The position numbers and the translations under genes are program-made. Source: Phycisphaerae bacterium (lineage in GTDB: Bacteria; Planctomycetota; Phycisphaerae; JAJVII01). Taken from it: DNA of 60,672 nucleotides. This document shows positions 46,228 to 54,963 of the stretch, in pieces (position 1 is the stretch's first letter; each line of letters begins with the position of its first letter). The notes beneath the pieces were generated by a model. The model had not been told where the DNA came from. It made no database searches and was given only the letters and a program-made list of their open reading frames with translations. The stretch is taken from contig JAJVII010000040.1 in assembly GCA_022072085.1 (NCBI GenBank), forward strand, positions 1 to 60,672, in the 5' to 3' direction.

Positions 46228-48594
46228 ATGCGTTTGAAATGGCACGCAGCGGCGGCCGTCCTCCTGGTCTTTGGAGTGCTCGTCGCGGCGCCTGCATCCG
46301 CCCATGCCCAGAAGAAGCCCGCCAAACCCGCCAAGTGGACCGATCAGCCGCTCAGCGACGAGCTGGTGGACGAGGCGATCGCCAAGGCGATCAAGCACAT
46401 CTGGTCGCAGCAGGACCCCAAGGAATTCAGTTGGGAGGGGACGAACTACGCGCAGTGGAAGAAGGAATTCGACCCGAAGGTCTGGACCGGCTACAACGGT
46501 CCGGGCTGCTTCACGGGCGGGTCGGCGCTGACGCTGCTGGCGCTGACCAAGGCCGGCGAGAGCCAGGAGCAGGAGCGGTTCCGCAAGGCGATGGAGTTCA
46601 TCGCGCAGATCCAGCCGACGCAGACCTACGCCCGCGGACTGCGGGCGGCGCTGTGGTCGAGCCTGGACCCTTTTAAGGCCCGGACAGAGCTGATGAAGCA
46701 GGAGGGGGAGTGGCTGCTCAACGCCGCCTACGCCGACGGCACGTTCGGCTATTACAGCCCGCCGAACATGGACATCCGCAAGAAGCTGAGCGGGCCTCGG
46801 GACCTCTCCAACACGCAATACGGCATCCTGGGGCTCTGGTTCCTCAGCGACGCGGGGGCGGAAATTCCCGACAGCTACTGGGAGACGATCCTCAAAACGC
46901 TCTGCAAGCTCCAGTGCGACGACGGCGGATGGGGCTACGGCATCGGCCCCAATCAGAAGTCGACCCACTCGATGACCATGGCCGCGATGGCCAGTCTGTT
47001 CCTGGTCTGGGACAAACTCTACACGCAGCGATGCGACCAGAAGCCCGACCCGGCGATGCTGCACGCCATCCGCCGCGGCGGGGAATGGATGAACAAGCAA
47101 TTCGCCGCCGTCCCGCAGGGCGAGTGGCGATACTACGCCATGTACGGCACCGAGCGGGTCGGCGTGGCCAGCGGCATGAAATACCTGGGCGGCAAGAACT
47201 GGTACGACCAGGGCGCCCGATTCCTGCTCTGGAGCCAGAAGGACAACGGAAGCTGGGATCCGATGGGACACAATAACGTCGCCCACAAGGTCCTGAATAC
47301 CTGTTACGCACTGCTGTTCCTCTCCTACGGCCGGGCGCCGGTGGTCTTCAACAAGCTGGCCTACGGCGACCTGTCCAACTGGGACAGCCGCCCGCGCGAC
47401 CTGGCCCGCCTGACCGCATGGATGGGTAAGCGATTCGAGAAGCTGTTCAACTGGCAGGTGATGCCCATCGACCGGCCCATCGAGGAACTGAGGGACGCCC
47501 CGATCCTGCTGATGAGCGGCAGGCAGGCGATCCAGTTGAACGACGAGCAGAAGGACAAGCTCAGGGAATACACGCTCGGCGGCGGACTGCTGCTGGGCGA
47601 GGCAGCCGACAACAACACCGCCTTCGTCGGCGCCTTCCGCAAGCTGATGACCGATCTGTTTCCCGAGTTGGAGATGGTCGAACTGCCCAAGGACCATCCG
47701 ATTTACACGGTCCAGTTCCCTCTGGGCGCCGCCGCCCGCGGGCAGCGCCCCCTGCCGGCGATGTTCGCCCTGAGCAACGGCATCCGCACGATGGCCCTGC
47801 TGAGCACCGGCGACCTGGGCTGCACCTGGCAACGGCATGACGTCGTCCGCGGCGAGGCCTACTTCAACTTCGCCGCCAACCTCATGCAGTACGTCTCCGA
47901 CCGCGGCACCGGCCTGCGCGGACGCGGGCAGAGCTACATGACCCTCGACGAAGGTTTCAAACCGGCCGCCACGATCACCGTCGGCCGACTCGTCTGGGGC
48001 AGCAAGTGGCAGTGGAACCCCGAGCCGCAGGCCTGGAAGCGGATGGACATCGTATTGCGCAACGCCCATCTGGCCGGTGTCGCGACCAAGGACCTGGACT
48101 TCAAGGCCGCGGTCAACCCGGCCGATGTGCCGCTGGTTCACCTGACCGGCGTGGGCCCGATCGTGCTGACCGAGGAGCAGCAGAAGAACCTTCAGGCCTA
48201 CCTCAAGGGCGGCGGGCTGCTGCTGGCCGACGCCGCCGGCGGCAGCAAGGCCTTCGCCGACAGCTTCACCAGGCTGATGGAGACGGCACAGTGCCCCCTG
48301 GTCCCGGCGGTGACGCCCCTGAACGAGTCCGTCGGACAGGGCGGCAAGGTCTGGATGCGGCACGTCGACAACCTGCCCAAGCTGCTCAGGCCGCTCCAGG
48401 TGATGGCCCACCGCGACAACGACCGCTGGGACGTGCTGTTCCTGCCCTACGACCTGACCGCGGCGATGACGGGCTATTCCAACGTCGAGCCGGTCGGCCT
48501 GACGCCGGAGTCGGCCGACCTGTTCGTCAAGGCCCTGCTCCAGTGGAAGTTCGGCGACGTGCTCAAGATCGCCGACCAGGGCGTCAAGCACTGA
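46228..48594 (+). CDS. exported toroid/DUF4159-type protein, 788 aa (paralogue)
   Basis: The start at 46228 (GGAGG seven bases upstream) gives a signal peptide (AAAAVLLVFGVLVAAPASAHA). The toroid part has QCDDGGWGYG, GGSALTLLALTKAG and WSQKDNGSWDPMG repeats to about residue 380; the second half is the DUF4159-type domain (DAPILLMSGRQAIQLNDEQKD, KDHPIYTV, GDLGCTWQRHDV). It shares domain order and many segments with the product of 27,966-30,368 but lacks the GGIIIP tail. An open frame continues upstream to 43,399, but that part is antisense to two solid genes and is rejected. Function unknown. Confidence 0.9.
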   Translation: MRLKWHAAAAVLLVFGVLVAAPASAHAQKKPAKPAKWTDQPLSDELVDEAIAKAIKHIWSQQDPKEFSWEGTNYAQWKKEFDPKVWTGYNGPGCFTGGSALTLLALTKAGESQEQERFRKAMEFIAQIQPTQTYARGLRAALWSSLDPFKARTELMKQEGEWLLNAAYADGTFGYYSPPNMDIRKKLSGPRDLSNTQYGILGLWFLSDAGAEIPDSYWETILKTLCKLQCDDGGWGYGIGPNQKSTHSMTMAAMASLFLVWDKLYTQRCDQKPDPAMLHAIRRGGEWMNKQFAAVPQGEWRYYAMYGTERVGVASGMKYLGGKNWYDQGARFLLWSQKDNGSWDPMGHNNVAHKVLNTCYALLFLSYGRAPVVFNKLAYGDLSNWDSRPRDLARLTAWMGKRFEKLFNWQVMPIDRPIEELRDAPILLMSGRQAIQLNDEQKDKLREYTLGGGLLLGEAADNNTAFVGAFRKLMTDLFPELEMVELPKDHPIYTVQFPLGAAARGQRPLPAMFALSNGIRTMALLSTGDLGCTWQRHDVVRGEAYFNFAANLMQYVSDRGTGLRGRGQSYMTLDEGFKPAATITVGRLVWGSKWQWNPEPQAWKRMDIVLRNAHLAGVATKDLDFKAAVNPADVPLVHLTGVGPIVLTEEQQKNLQAYLKGGGLLLADAAGGSKAFADSFTRLMETAQCPLVPAVTPLNESVGQGGKVWMRHVDNLPKLLRPLQVMAHRDNDRWDVLFLPYDLTAAMTGYSNVEPVGLTPESADLFVKALLQWKFGDVLKIADQGVKH

Positions 48595-48850
48595 CGTGCC
48601 GGTGCAGCCAGATCAGCGTCCCGGCCAGAGCCGCCAGCAGCGCGATGTCCATGATTTCCCAGATGAAACGACGCGGCGAGATCCGCAGCAACTGCACCAG
48701 CAGATACTGCCGGGCCATGGATGTGTAGCGGCTGGGTCCGGTCAGGCGGCCGTACCACAGCATCGCCGACTGCGCCAGCCGGATGACGGCGTACAGCGTG
48801 CAGGCGATCACGAGGATCCGCCGCCACAGGAAGAACAGGTCAAATTGCAT
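48584..48850 (-). CDS. small membrane protein, 88 aa
   Basis: There is a hydrophobic segment at ~8-28 (WRRILVIACTLYAVIRLAQSA) and another at ~65-82 (IMDIALLAALAGTLIWL), with basic residues between them. It overlaps the 3' end of the convergent toroid gene by 11 bases. The family was not recognised. Confidence 0.7.
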   Translation of the reverse strand: MQFDLFFLWRRILVIACTLYAVIRLAQSAMLWYGRLTGPSRYTSMARQYLLVQLLRISPRRFIWEIMDIALLAALAGTLIWLHRHVSA

Positions 48851-48875
48851 CCGCTTGCGCCCCGGGCCTGGGGGG

Positions 48876-49598
48876 TCAGGCGAAGATGGCCGACCCCACC
48901 CGCACGATCGTCGCCCCCTCCTCGATCGCCACCTCGAAGTCCTGGCTCATGCCCATCGACAAATGCCTGAAGCCCGGCCCGACGCGGCCGGACCGGGCGA
49001 TGTCCTCGAAGATCTCCCGCATCCGCACGAAAGTCGGCCGGGCCTCCTCCGCATCCTCCACCCGCGGCGCCATCGTCATCGTGCCCAGCAGATCGACGTG
49101 GCGCAGCGTGCTGATCTGCTCGGCCAGGCACTCGGCCGCTCCCACCGGCACGCCGTTCTTCTGCTTCTCGCCAGAGCAGTTTACTTCCATCAGCACCGGC
49201 ACGACGCGGTTCAGCCGGGCCGCCTGCTGGTCGATCGTCTCGGCCAGCCGCAGCGTGTCCACCGAGTGGACCGCGTGCACGACCGGCAGGAGGGTCTTCA
49301 CCTTGTTGCGCTGGAGGTGGCCGATCATGTGCCAGTGGATGCCGGGGTGGACGCCTTCGCTCCGTCGGGCGAGAAACTCGCCGACCGAGGCGATGCGCTC
49401 CTGGAGGTCCTGCACGCGGCTCTCGCCCAGTTCAATTTCGCCCAGGTCGATGGCGTTGCAGACCGCGGCGATCGGCTGGTCCTTGGTCACGACGACGAGC
49501 TGGGCGCAGCCCTCGCTGCGGCGGGCGCGGGCCGCGGCCGACGCCATCCGCTCCCGCACGCGCTTGAGGTTGTCGCGAATGTTGCTCCTGGTGGCCAA
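48876..49598 (-). CDS. yggS: YggS/PLPBP family PLP-binding protein
   Basis: The TTG start at 49598 with GGGAGG upstream gives 240 residues, the usual family length; a start at 49709 would add residues encoded by a repeat. Lys39 in LVVVTKDQP binds pyridoxal phosphate; other family blocks are ELGESRVQD, WHMIGHLQRNK, VHSVDTLRLAETI, EVNCSGEKQKNG, and the C-terminal LSMGMSQDFEVAIEEGAT. The protein keeps cellular PLP balance and has no known catalytic activity. Confidence 0.94.
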   Translation of the reverse strand: MATRSNIRDNLKRVRERMASAAARARRSEGCAQLVVVTKDQPIAAVCNAIDLGEIELGESRVQDLQERIASVGEFLARRSEGVHPGIHWHMIGHLQRNKVKTLLPVVHAVHSVDTLRLAETIDQQAARLNRVVPVLMEVNCSGEKQKNGVPVGAAECLAEQISTLRHVDLLGTMTMAPRVEDAEEARPTFVRMREIFEDIARSGRVGPGFRHLSMGMSQDFEVAIEEGATIVRVGSAIFA

Positions 49599-49695
49599 TG
49601 TCCCTCCCGCGCTCGTTGCGGTCCGCCACATTATAAGAGACGGGGGTTCGCCGTCCAGCCCGGGCTCCTGCACACGACGGGCGGCGACGAAGAAG

Positions 49696-49811
49696 AACAT
49701 GGATTTCACGGGCAGCCGCGGATTTCACTTGGGGAAGGGACGTCGGGCAAGTGGGATTCCAGACTCGTTCTCCGTCCGTGAAATTCGCGTCAGTCCGTGA
49801 AATCCGTCTTC
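49696..49811. repeat. inverted word repeat (GGATTTCACGG family)
   Basis: The left arm has ATGGATTTCACGGGCAG and CGCGGATTTCACTTGG (49700-49733); the right arm has GTCCGTGAAATTCGCG and TCAGTCCGTGAAATCCG (49773-49806), complementary to it. It sits between divergent genes. Confidence 0.7.
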
Positions 49812-49842
49812 CGGCCGATCTCCCTCGCGCCGCGTTCAAAAA

Positions 49843-49873
49843 TTGTTTGCGGCCGCCACTTGTCCCCTATAAT
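49843..49873 (+). promoter_or_regulatory. promoter of the ferredoxin gene
   Basis: TATAAT at 49868-49873 is a perfect -10 box; the best -35 candidate, TTGTTT at 49843-49848, is 19 bp away, a little long. The start codon is 55 bases downstream. Confidence 0.45.
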
Positions 49874-49927
49874 AATGCCGTCCTATGATGGCCGAGGTGA
49901 TTGGCCCCTGGGTCCAAGGAGGATGCA

Positions 49928-50194
49928 ATGTCGCATTATATCGGCTCGCCCTGCATCGGCACCAAGGACACCGCGTGTGTCGACGTTTGCCCGGTGGACT
50001 GCATCCACCCGCGCAAGGACGAACCGGATTTCGAAGCCGAGAAGATGCTCTACATCGACCCCGACACCTGCATCGACTGTGGGCTGTGCGTCGACGAGTG
50101 CCCCGTGTCGGCCATCTGGCCCGAGGAAGAGCTGCCCGAGGAAGAGAAGCAGTACATCCCCGTCAACAAGGCCTACTACGCCAACAAGCAGTAG
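49928..50194 (+). CDS. two-cluster ferredoxin, 88 aa
   Basis: The start at 49928 has AAGGAGG upstream. Cys9, Cys17, Cys21 and Cys25 (the seven-residue gap after Cys9 suggests a 3Fe-4S or modified cluster) and Cys48, Cys51, Cys54 and Cys58 (CIDCGLCVDECP) hold two iron-sulfur clusters. Size and spacing fit the bacterial 7Fe/8Fe FdxA type with an acidic C-terminal extension. It carries electrons for unknown partners. Confidence 0.94.
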   Translation: MSHYIGSPCIGTKDTACVDVCPVDCIHPRKDEPDFEAEKMLYIDPDTCIDCGLCVDECPVSAIWPEEELPEEEKQYIPVNKAYYANKQ

Positions 50195-50202
50195 TGCGAA
50201 CC

Positions 50203-50305
50203 CGGAATTTCAGATTGCAGATTGTGGATTTCGGATTGAAGGACGGGAGAGGCCTTCTCCTTCCGTCTCTTCAATTTGAGTTCTGCAATTCAATTTGCGA
50301 TTCCC
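50203..50305. repeat. inverted word repeat (CAGATTGCAGATT family)
   Basis: Left arm ATTTCAGATTGCAGATTG plus GGATTTCGGATTGAAGG (50207-50242) and right arm TTCAATTTGAG, TTCTGCAATTCAATTTGC and GATTCCCG (50270-50305) are complementary in blocks. It follows the ferredoxin stop and precedes the AsmA-like gene. A second copy lies at 56,623-56,720. Confidence 0.65.
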
Positions 50306-50338
50306 GCTCCCCTCTCCCGCGCGTTATCCTGACCCGCC

Positions 50339-51988
50339 ATGAGACCCACCCGCCGCACCGTCCGCCGACTGGTCATCGCCCTGATGATCGCCGCCGGGCC
50401 CCTGCCCTGGGCCGCGGTGTTCGGCGCGGGCCTCTACCTCCGCTCGCCCCTCTACCACGCCCGCGTTGAACGCGAGCTGAGCGCCTTCTTCCACCTTCCC
50501 ACGCGCGTCGGGCAGATCACGCCCCTTTCCCTCCGCCAGCGGCTGCTCACTGACGTCGAAATCTTCCTGCCCGACGCCGCAGGCCAACCGCGGCTGGATG
50601 CCCGCATCGCCTCCTGCAAGCTGGCACGCTGGGTCAGCAGCGACCAGCCCGGCATGCACGACCTGGAGATATACGGCGGACGCCTCGACCTGTCGCCGGC
50701 AAGCTGGGCCAAGGGCGACTTTGACCAGATGGAGGCCTCGCTCCGGCACGACTATCGCCGCGTGCGGCTGAACGAAGTCCGCATCTTCAGTTCCGCCGTC
50801 CGCTGGGGCCGCGAGGATTTCGAGCTGCTGCTCGGCGGCGCGGGCGGGACCATCACCTTCGTCGGCGGCGACGAGGAACCCGACGGGCTGGCCGACCTGA
50901 GCGCCACCACGCTCAACGGCACGCCGGCCGACGTGCACATCACCGCCCTGTTCGACCCGCTGACCGAACGCTCCCTGGCCGACGCCCACGCCAACGGCCT
51001 GGTCCGCCGATTCGACCTGGACACCGGCAAGCAGGCAATCCCGCTGGCGCAGTTCCGCCTCGATCCGCTGATGGACGGGCCGGTCGACCGCGGGCGGTTT
51101 CGCGGCCGACTGGAATACGTCGCCCGCCGCCCCGGCCAGGTCGAGCGGTTCACCCTGCGCGACGCCCAGCTCACCGACGTGGACCTGTCGCAGGTGACGC
51201 GGCCGCTGCCCGGCGGGCCGATCCCCGGCACGCTGAACCTGGACGTCCGCGAGCTGAGCGTCGAGGACGGCTGCGTCGCGCGGCTGCACTTCGCGGGCGA
51301 TCTGATCGAACTCGACCTGCCGGCGGCGCTGAGGGCCGCCAGGGCCCCACTGCGGCTGGACGGGCGGGTCACGCTGCACGTGGACGACTTCGACCTGGCG
51401 CCCGGCCCCATCCGCAGCCTGAAAGTCACCGGCCGCGGCGGGCCGTTCGACCTGGCCCAGCTCTCGGCGCTGTGGCCGGATCGGCCCGGCGGAGGCCTCG
51501 TCCACGGGCAGGCCGACCTGCAACTGGCTAAGCTCCTGATCACCGACGGCCGACTGACCGCCCTGGAGGCCGACATCACCGCGCCCCCGTCGGCCGACCT
51601 CAAGGGCCAGACCATCGACCGCTCGCTGCTGTCGGGGCTTTATGAGAAGATGACCGGCGGGCCGCTCAAGGCCGACCTGCCCGAGCAGGTCGCGTGGCGG
51701 AAGCTAGGCCTGCACGTCGCCGACGACGGGCCGGTGAGCCTGAGGCTGATCGGCATCGGCGGCGTCGGCGGGGCGGCCGCCATCACGTTGCTGGTCCCCA
51801 AGCGGCTGCCCTACGTCGGCATGACCGACATCCCCATCGACGTGCCCGCGCCGGCCAACCCGATCGCCATCACCGAGTTGGCCGACCTGATCGCCCGCCC
51901 CTTCGAGCCGATCCCCCTGCTCTCTGTCAGCCGCCAGATTCGCGAGCGACTGACTTCCGCGCCGACAACACAGCCCGACCACCATTGA
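50339..51988 (+). CDS. AsmA/TamB-like membrane-anchored protein, 549 aa
   Basis: An N-terminal anchor (LVIALMIAAGPLPWAAVFGAGLYL) is followed by a long beta-rich domain with repeated strands (LTDVEIFLPDAAGQPRLDARI, LRDAQLTDVDLSQV, GTLNLDVRELSVEDG, LDGRVTLHVDDFDLAPG), like the groove-forming AsmA-type lipid-transfer proteins. It ends with a PTTQPDHH tail. It would face the periplasm. The fold assignment is from pattern; direct family membership is unproven. Confidence 0.8.
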   Translation: MRPTRRTVRRLVIALMIAAGPLPWAAVFGAGLYLRSPLYHARVERELSAFFHLPTRVGQITPLSLRQRLLTDVEIFLPDAAGQPRLDARIASCKLARWVSSDQPGMHDLEIYGGRLDLSPASWAKGDFDQMEASLRHDYRRVRLNEVRIFSSAVRWGREDFELLLGGAGGTITFVGGDEEPDGLADLSATTLNGTPADVHITALFDPLTERSLADAHANGLVRRFDLDTGKQAIPLAQFRLDPLMDGPVDRGRFRGRLEYVARRPGQVERFTLRDAQLTDVDLSQVTRPLPGGPIPGTLNLDVRELSVEDGCVARLHFAGDLIELDLPAALRAARAPLRLDGRVTLHVDDFDLAPGPIRSLKVTGRGGPFDLAQLSALWPDRPGGGLVHGQADLQLAKLLITDGRLTALEADITAPPSADLKGQTIDRSLLSGLYEKMTGGPLKADLPEQVAWRKLGLHVADDGPVSLRLIGIGGVGGAAAITLLVPKRLPYVGMTDIPIDVPAPANPIAITELADLIARPFEPIPLLSVSRQIRERLTSAPTTQPDHH

Positions 51989-52040
51989 GTTGAAGAAAGC
52001 ACGCGCGTTCGCGGCGCCGCGGCAACGGAGCGTTGAAATC

Positions 52041-52139
52041 AACCACAGAGACACAGAGAGGTCAAGGAGAGAGGATATCGTTCTGACTCCTCATGACTTC
52101 GGTTTCATCTTCTCTGCGTCTCTGTGCCTCCGCGGTGAA
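52041..52139. repeat. inverted word repeat (CACAGAGACACAGAG family)
   Basis: Left arm ACCACAGAGACACAGAGAGG (52042-52061) and right arm TCTCTGCGTCTCTGTGCC plus TCCGCGGTGAAT (52111-52139) are complementary in blocks. It separates convergent genes. From memory, similar CACAGAG words occur between genes in many unrelated bacteria. Confidence 0.7.
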
Positions 52140-52196
52140 TATTTCTTGGAGAGGACTCAGCCACGGCGACTCGAAGGGGAGCGCGCCGTCCGGCGA

Positions 52197-53417
52197 CTAC
52201 TTTGCGCCCACCCCCCGCTCGCGGGCGGCGGACAGAGCATCGAGCAGGCGGGTCGGGGCGTCGGGAGGCAGGCCGTCCATCACCGACAGCCGCAGCCGCG
52301 ACGTGCCGCGCGGGACCGTCGGCGGGCGGATCGCCGCCGCCAGCACGCCGCGGTCCAGCAGCACGCGCTGGGCTTCCATCGCACGCGACGCGCCGCCCCA
52401 TGCGATCGGGATAATCTGGCTGACCGACGGGCTGACGTCCCAGCCGGCCTCGGCGAGCATCGCCCGCAGGCTGGCGGCCGCAGCGAGCAGCCGCCCGCGG
52501 CGCTGCGGCTCGGACCGCACGATCTCGACCGCCGCGACGACCGCCGCCGCAGCCGCCGCCGGCGGGGCCGTCGAGTAGACGAACGGCCGGGCGGTGTTGC
52601 GCAGGGCGTCGATCAGCACGCGGTCGCCGGCGACGAAGCCCCCCGCCCCGCCCAGCGACTTGGAGCAGGTGCCGACGGTCACGTCCACGGCATCGGAAAC
52701 TTCCAGCAGTTCGGCAACGCCCCGGCCCGTGCGTCCGAACACGCCGATCGCGTGGGCCTCGTCGACGATCAGCGTGAAGGGGTGTCGACTCTTGAGGGCC
52801 GCGATCTCGCGCAGCGGGGCGAAGTCGCCGTCCATCGAGAAGAGCGAGTCGGTGAGCACGAAGCGCCGGCCGGTCCCGTCGGCCCGCGCCAGCAGGTCGG
52901 CCAGCCGGTCCACGTCGCCGTGCGGATAAGTGCGCAGCCGCGCCCCGCACTGGCGGGCGGCGTCGATCAGCGAGGCGTGGTCGAGCTTGTCCAGCAGCAC
53001 CGTATCGCCACGGCCGGCCAGCGCGGTCGCGACAGCGACGTTGGCCATGTAGCCAGTGCTCAGCAGCAGGGCGTCATCGGCGCCCATGAAGTCGGCCAGT
53101 GCGGCCTCGGCCTGGCGGTGCGGCGAAGTCGTCCCGCTGATGAGCCGCGACGCCCCGCTGCCGACGCCCCACCGCTCGACCGCGTCGCGGGCCGCGGCGA
53201 TCACTCGCGGGTCGGCCGCCAGGTTGAGGTAATTGTTCGAGCAGAAGTTCAGCAGTTCGCGCCGCCGGCCCGCGTCATCGACGACCGTCAGCACCGGCCC
53301 CTGGGCCGACTCGACGGTGAACGGTCGGCGGATCAGGTCGGCGTCGGCCAGTTCGTCGAGGCGCAGCCGCAGCCAGTCGAATCGGCCTTCGGCGTCGTGG
53401 TCGTGGGGAAAGGTCAT
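52197..53417 (-). CDS. PLP-dependent alpha-oxoamine synthase (BioF/Kbl type)
   Basis: The protein has 406 residues from Met at 53417; the earlier start lies in a repeat arm. Motifs: NFCSNNYLNLAADPRV, GSGASRLISGTTSPH, DHASLIDAAR, DEAHAIGVFGRTGRG (219-222 DEAH) and the PLP lysine 253 in TCSKSLGGAGGF. The family condenses an acyl-CoA with an amino acid: BioF makes the biotin precursor, Kbl cleaves 2-amino-3-ketobutyrate, and SPT makes sphingoid bases. The sequence alone does not separate these. No other biotin gene is nearby. Confidence 0.9.
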   Translation of the reverse strand: MTFPHDHDAEGRFDWLRLRLDELADADLIRRPFTVESAQGPVLTVVDDAGRRRELLNFCSNNYLNLAADPRVIAAARDAVERWGVGSGASRLISGTTSPHRQAEAALADFMGADDALLLSTGYMANVAVATALAGRGDTVLLDKLDHASLIDAARQCGARLRTYPHGDVDRLADLLARADGTGRRFVLTDSLFSMDGDFAPLREIAALKSRHPFTLIVDEAHAIGVFGRTGRGVAELLEVSDAVDVTVGTCSKSLGGAGGFVAGDRVLIDALRNTARPFVYSTAPPAAAAAAVVAAVEIVRSEPQRRGRLLAAAASLRAMLAEAGWDVSPSVSQIIPIAWGGASRAMEAQRVLLDRGVLAAAIRPPTVPRGTSRLRLSVMDGLPPDAPTRLLDALSAARERGVGAK

Positions 53418-53440
53418 GGGGCATGCCGGATCACTTGTGC

Positions 53441-53467
53441 GCATCTGTGTCCATCTGTGGCGTCAAC
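53441..53467. repeat. single arm of the CATCTGTG word repeat
   Basis: GCATCTGTGTCCATCTGTGG (53441-53460) matches the right arm of the repeat at 40,421-40,450, but no facing arm is present. It lies in the gap between two leftward genes. Confidence 0.6.
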
Positions 53468-53489
53468 TCAGCCTCGCGCCAATGAGCCG

Positions 53490-54059
53490 TCACGGGTAGT
53501 TCGCGTAGACGCGCTCGTAGACGGGCACGTTCTTGTCGTCCGACCGGTAGCGGGCGAAGTCGAAGCCCTGGGGGTCGTCCTGCCAGCCGTCTGCCTGGCG
53601 GAAGGCCGTCCCGGTCAGCCGCACGACGTAGCCGGCGACGGCAATCTGGCTCTGGCAGGTGACGGCGTAGGTGTCGCGGGCGACCGGCCCGCTGGTCAGA
53701 ACGACAGTGTAGACGTTGTCCTGGCTGTGAACCTCCTGGTCGGCGACCGAGAAGGTGTGGCCGGTGCTGTCGTTGAAGCGGACCAGCGTGATCCGCGGCA
53801 TCGACCCCTCCTCGACGCCGACCGGCCGCGGGCGTGCCCCGGGCGCGGGGTCCGCGCCGTACTTGAAGGTAAACGTGAAGCGGACCTGGTCGCCGCCGAT
53901 CGGGGCGACCTCGGCCAGCCGACCGGCCCGCGGCATCCAGTCGGTGTCGTCGCTCATCCAGTGGCCCATCCACTCCGGCTGCGAGCAGCCGCCCAGCGCC
54001 AGCGCCGCAGCCAGCGTCAGCAGCAGCCTGCCCACGTGCGTCCGGTGATGTCGCGTCAT
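53490..54059 (-). CDS. lipoprotein, 189 aa
   Basis: The start at 54059 overlaps the previous stop as ATGA and gives a lipoprotein signal (LLLTLAAALALGGC). The mature domain is beta-rich (QVRFTFTFKYGADP, NVYTVVLTSGPVARDTYAVTC, YVVRLTGTAF). No known family was recognised. It is co-translated with the epimerase-like protein encoded before it. Confidence 0.75.
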   Translation of the reverse strand: MTRHHRTHVGRLLLTLAAALALGGCSQPEWMGHWMSDDTDWMPRAGRLAEVAPIGGDQVRFTFTFKYGADPAPGARPRPVGVEEGSMPRITLVRFNDSTGHTFSVADQEVHSQDNVYTVVLTSGPVARDTYAVTCQSQIAVAGYVVRLTGTAFRQADGWQDDPQGFDFARYRSDDKNVPVYERVYANYP

Positions 54060-54916
54060 GGCGTCACGCGTCCTTCCGTTCCCGACCCCGGCGAAGGAAT
54101 CGGCCTCGGGTCCAGTTTCAGCGTCCGGCGCACCCGGTCGATCCACTGCGGCGTGACGCGGCGGCTGACTTCGGCGGCGTCCAGGAAGACCTCGAACATG
54201 AACGGCCCGTCGAATCCCATCCGCTTCAGCTCGCGTCCGACGCCGGTCCAGTTCACCGTGCCCTCGAAGCAGAGCCCATGCCCGTCCAGCCTGCCGTCGT
54301 TGTCGCTGGCGTGGACGATCCGTAGCAGCGAGCCTACCGACGCCAGGGCCGCGACCTCGTCGCCGGCCATGTGGGCGTGTCCGGTGTCGAAGCAGAAGCC
54401 GATGTTCGCCTGCCGGCAGCTCTGCACCGCGGCCACCAGCTCGGCCGTGTCCGAGCCGATCGGGTGATAGGGCGGCTGGTTCTCAATGAGATACTCGACG
54501 CCCAGCGACTGGCCGATCTCGCTCAGCTCGTTGATTGACCGGGCAAGCTGCCGCCAGCGCGTCCGGCGGTCCAGGCCGTCGTATTGCGGCATCGCCGGCG
54601 CCGGGTGGACGACGATCATCGGCCCGCCCAGGGCCAACGCCAGGTCGCCCTCGGCCCGGTAGGCGTCGACGGAACGGCGGCGGACCTGCTCGTCGGGGCT
54701 GGAGGGGTCGAACTGCGGGCCGAAGATGCCGTGGATGGAGTCGAAGGTCAGTTCAGCCTGGGCGGCCCATGCGAGCATCTGCTCGACGGTAGGCTCCTTC
54801 TCCGGGTTGCGATAACCCTGCACGGTCTGGACGCCGGCCAGCCTGGCCCAGGCCGACAGCGTCTCCCCGGGCTGGGGATCAGCGAAACCGAAGGTGCCGA
54901 TGACCGACAGGTACAT
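54056..54916 (-). CDS. sugar phosphate isomerase/epimerase-like TIM barrel
   Basis: ATG 54916 has GGAG five bases upstream. The AP-endonuclease-2/xylose-isomerase-like fold is shown by DSIHGIFGP, MIVVHPAPAMPQY, VEYLIENQPPYH (metal-binding Glu), GFCFDTGHAHMAG (Asp and His ligands), IVHASDNDG and FEVFLDAAE. These metal-dependent barrels act on sugars or inositols. The substrate is unknown. It is followed by a lipoprotein gene with a 4-base overlap. Confidence 0.88.
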   Translation of the reverse strand: MYLSVIGTFGFADPQPGETLSAWARLAGVQTVQGYRNPEKEPTVEQMLAWAAQAELTFDSIHGIFGPQFDPSSPDEQVRRRSVDAYRAEGDLALALGGPMIVVHPAPAMPQYDGLDRRTRWRQLARSINELSEIGQSLGVEYLIENQPPYHPIGSDTAELVAAVQSCRQANIGFCFDTGHAHMAGDEVAALASVGSLLRIVHASDNDGRLDGHGLCFEGTVNWTGVGRELKRMGFDGPFMFEVFLDAAEVSRRVTPQWIDRVRRTLKLDPRPIPSPGSGTEGRVTP

Positions 54917-54963
54917 TCGCACTCCAGTCAACGGCGCAACCGGCCCCGGCGCTGCAAGTCGGG

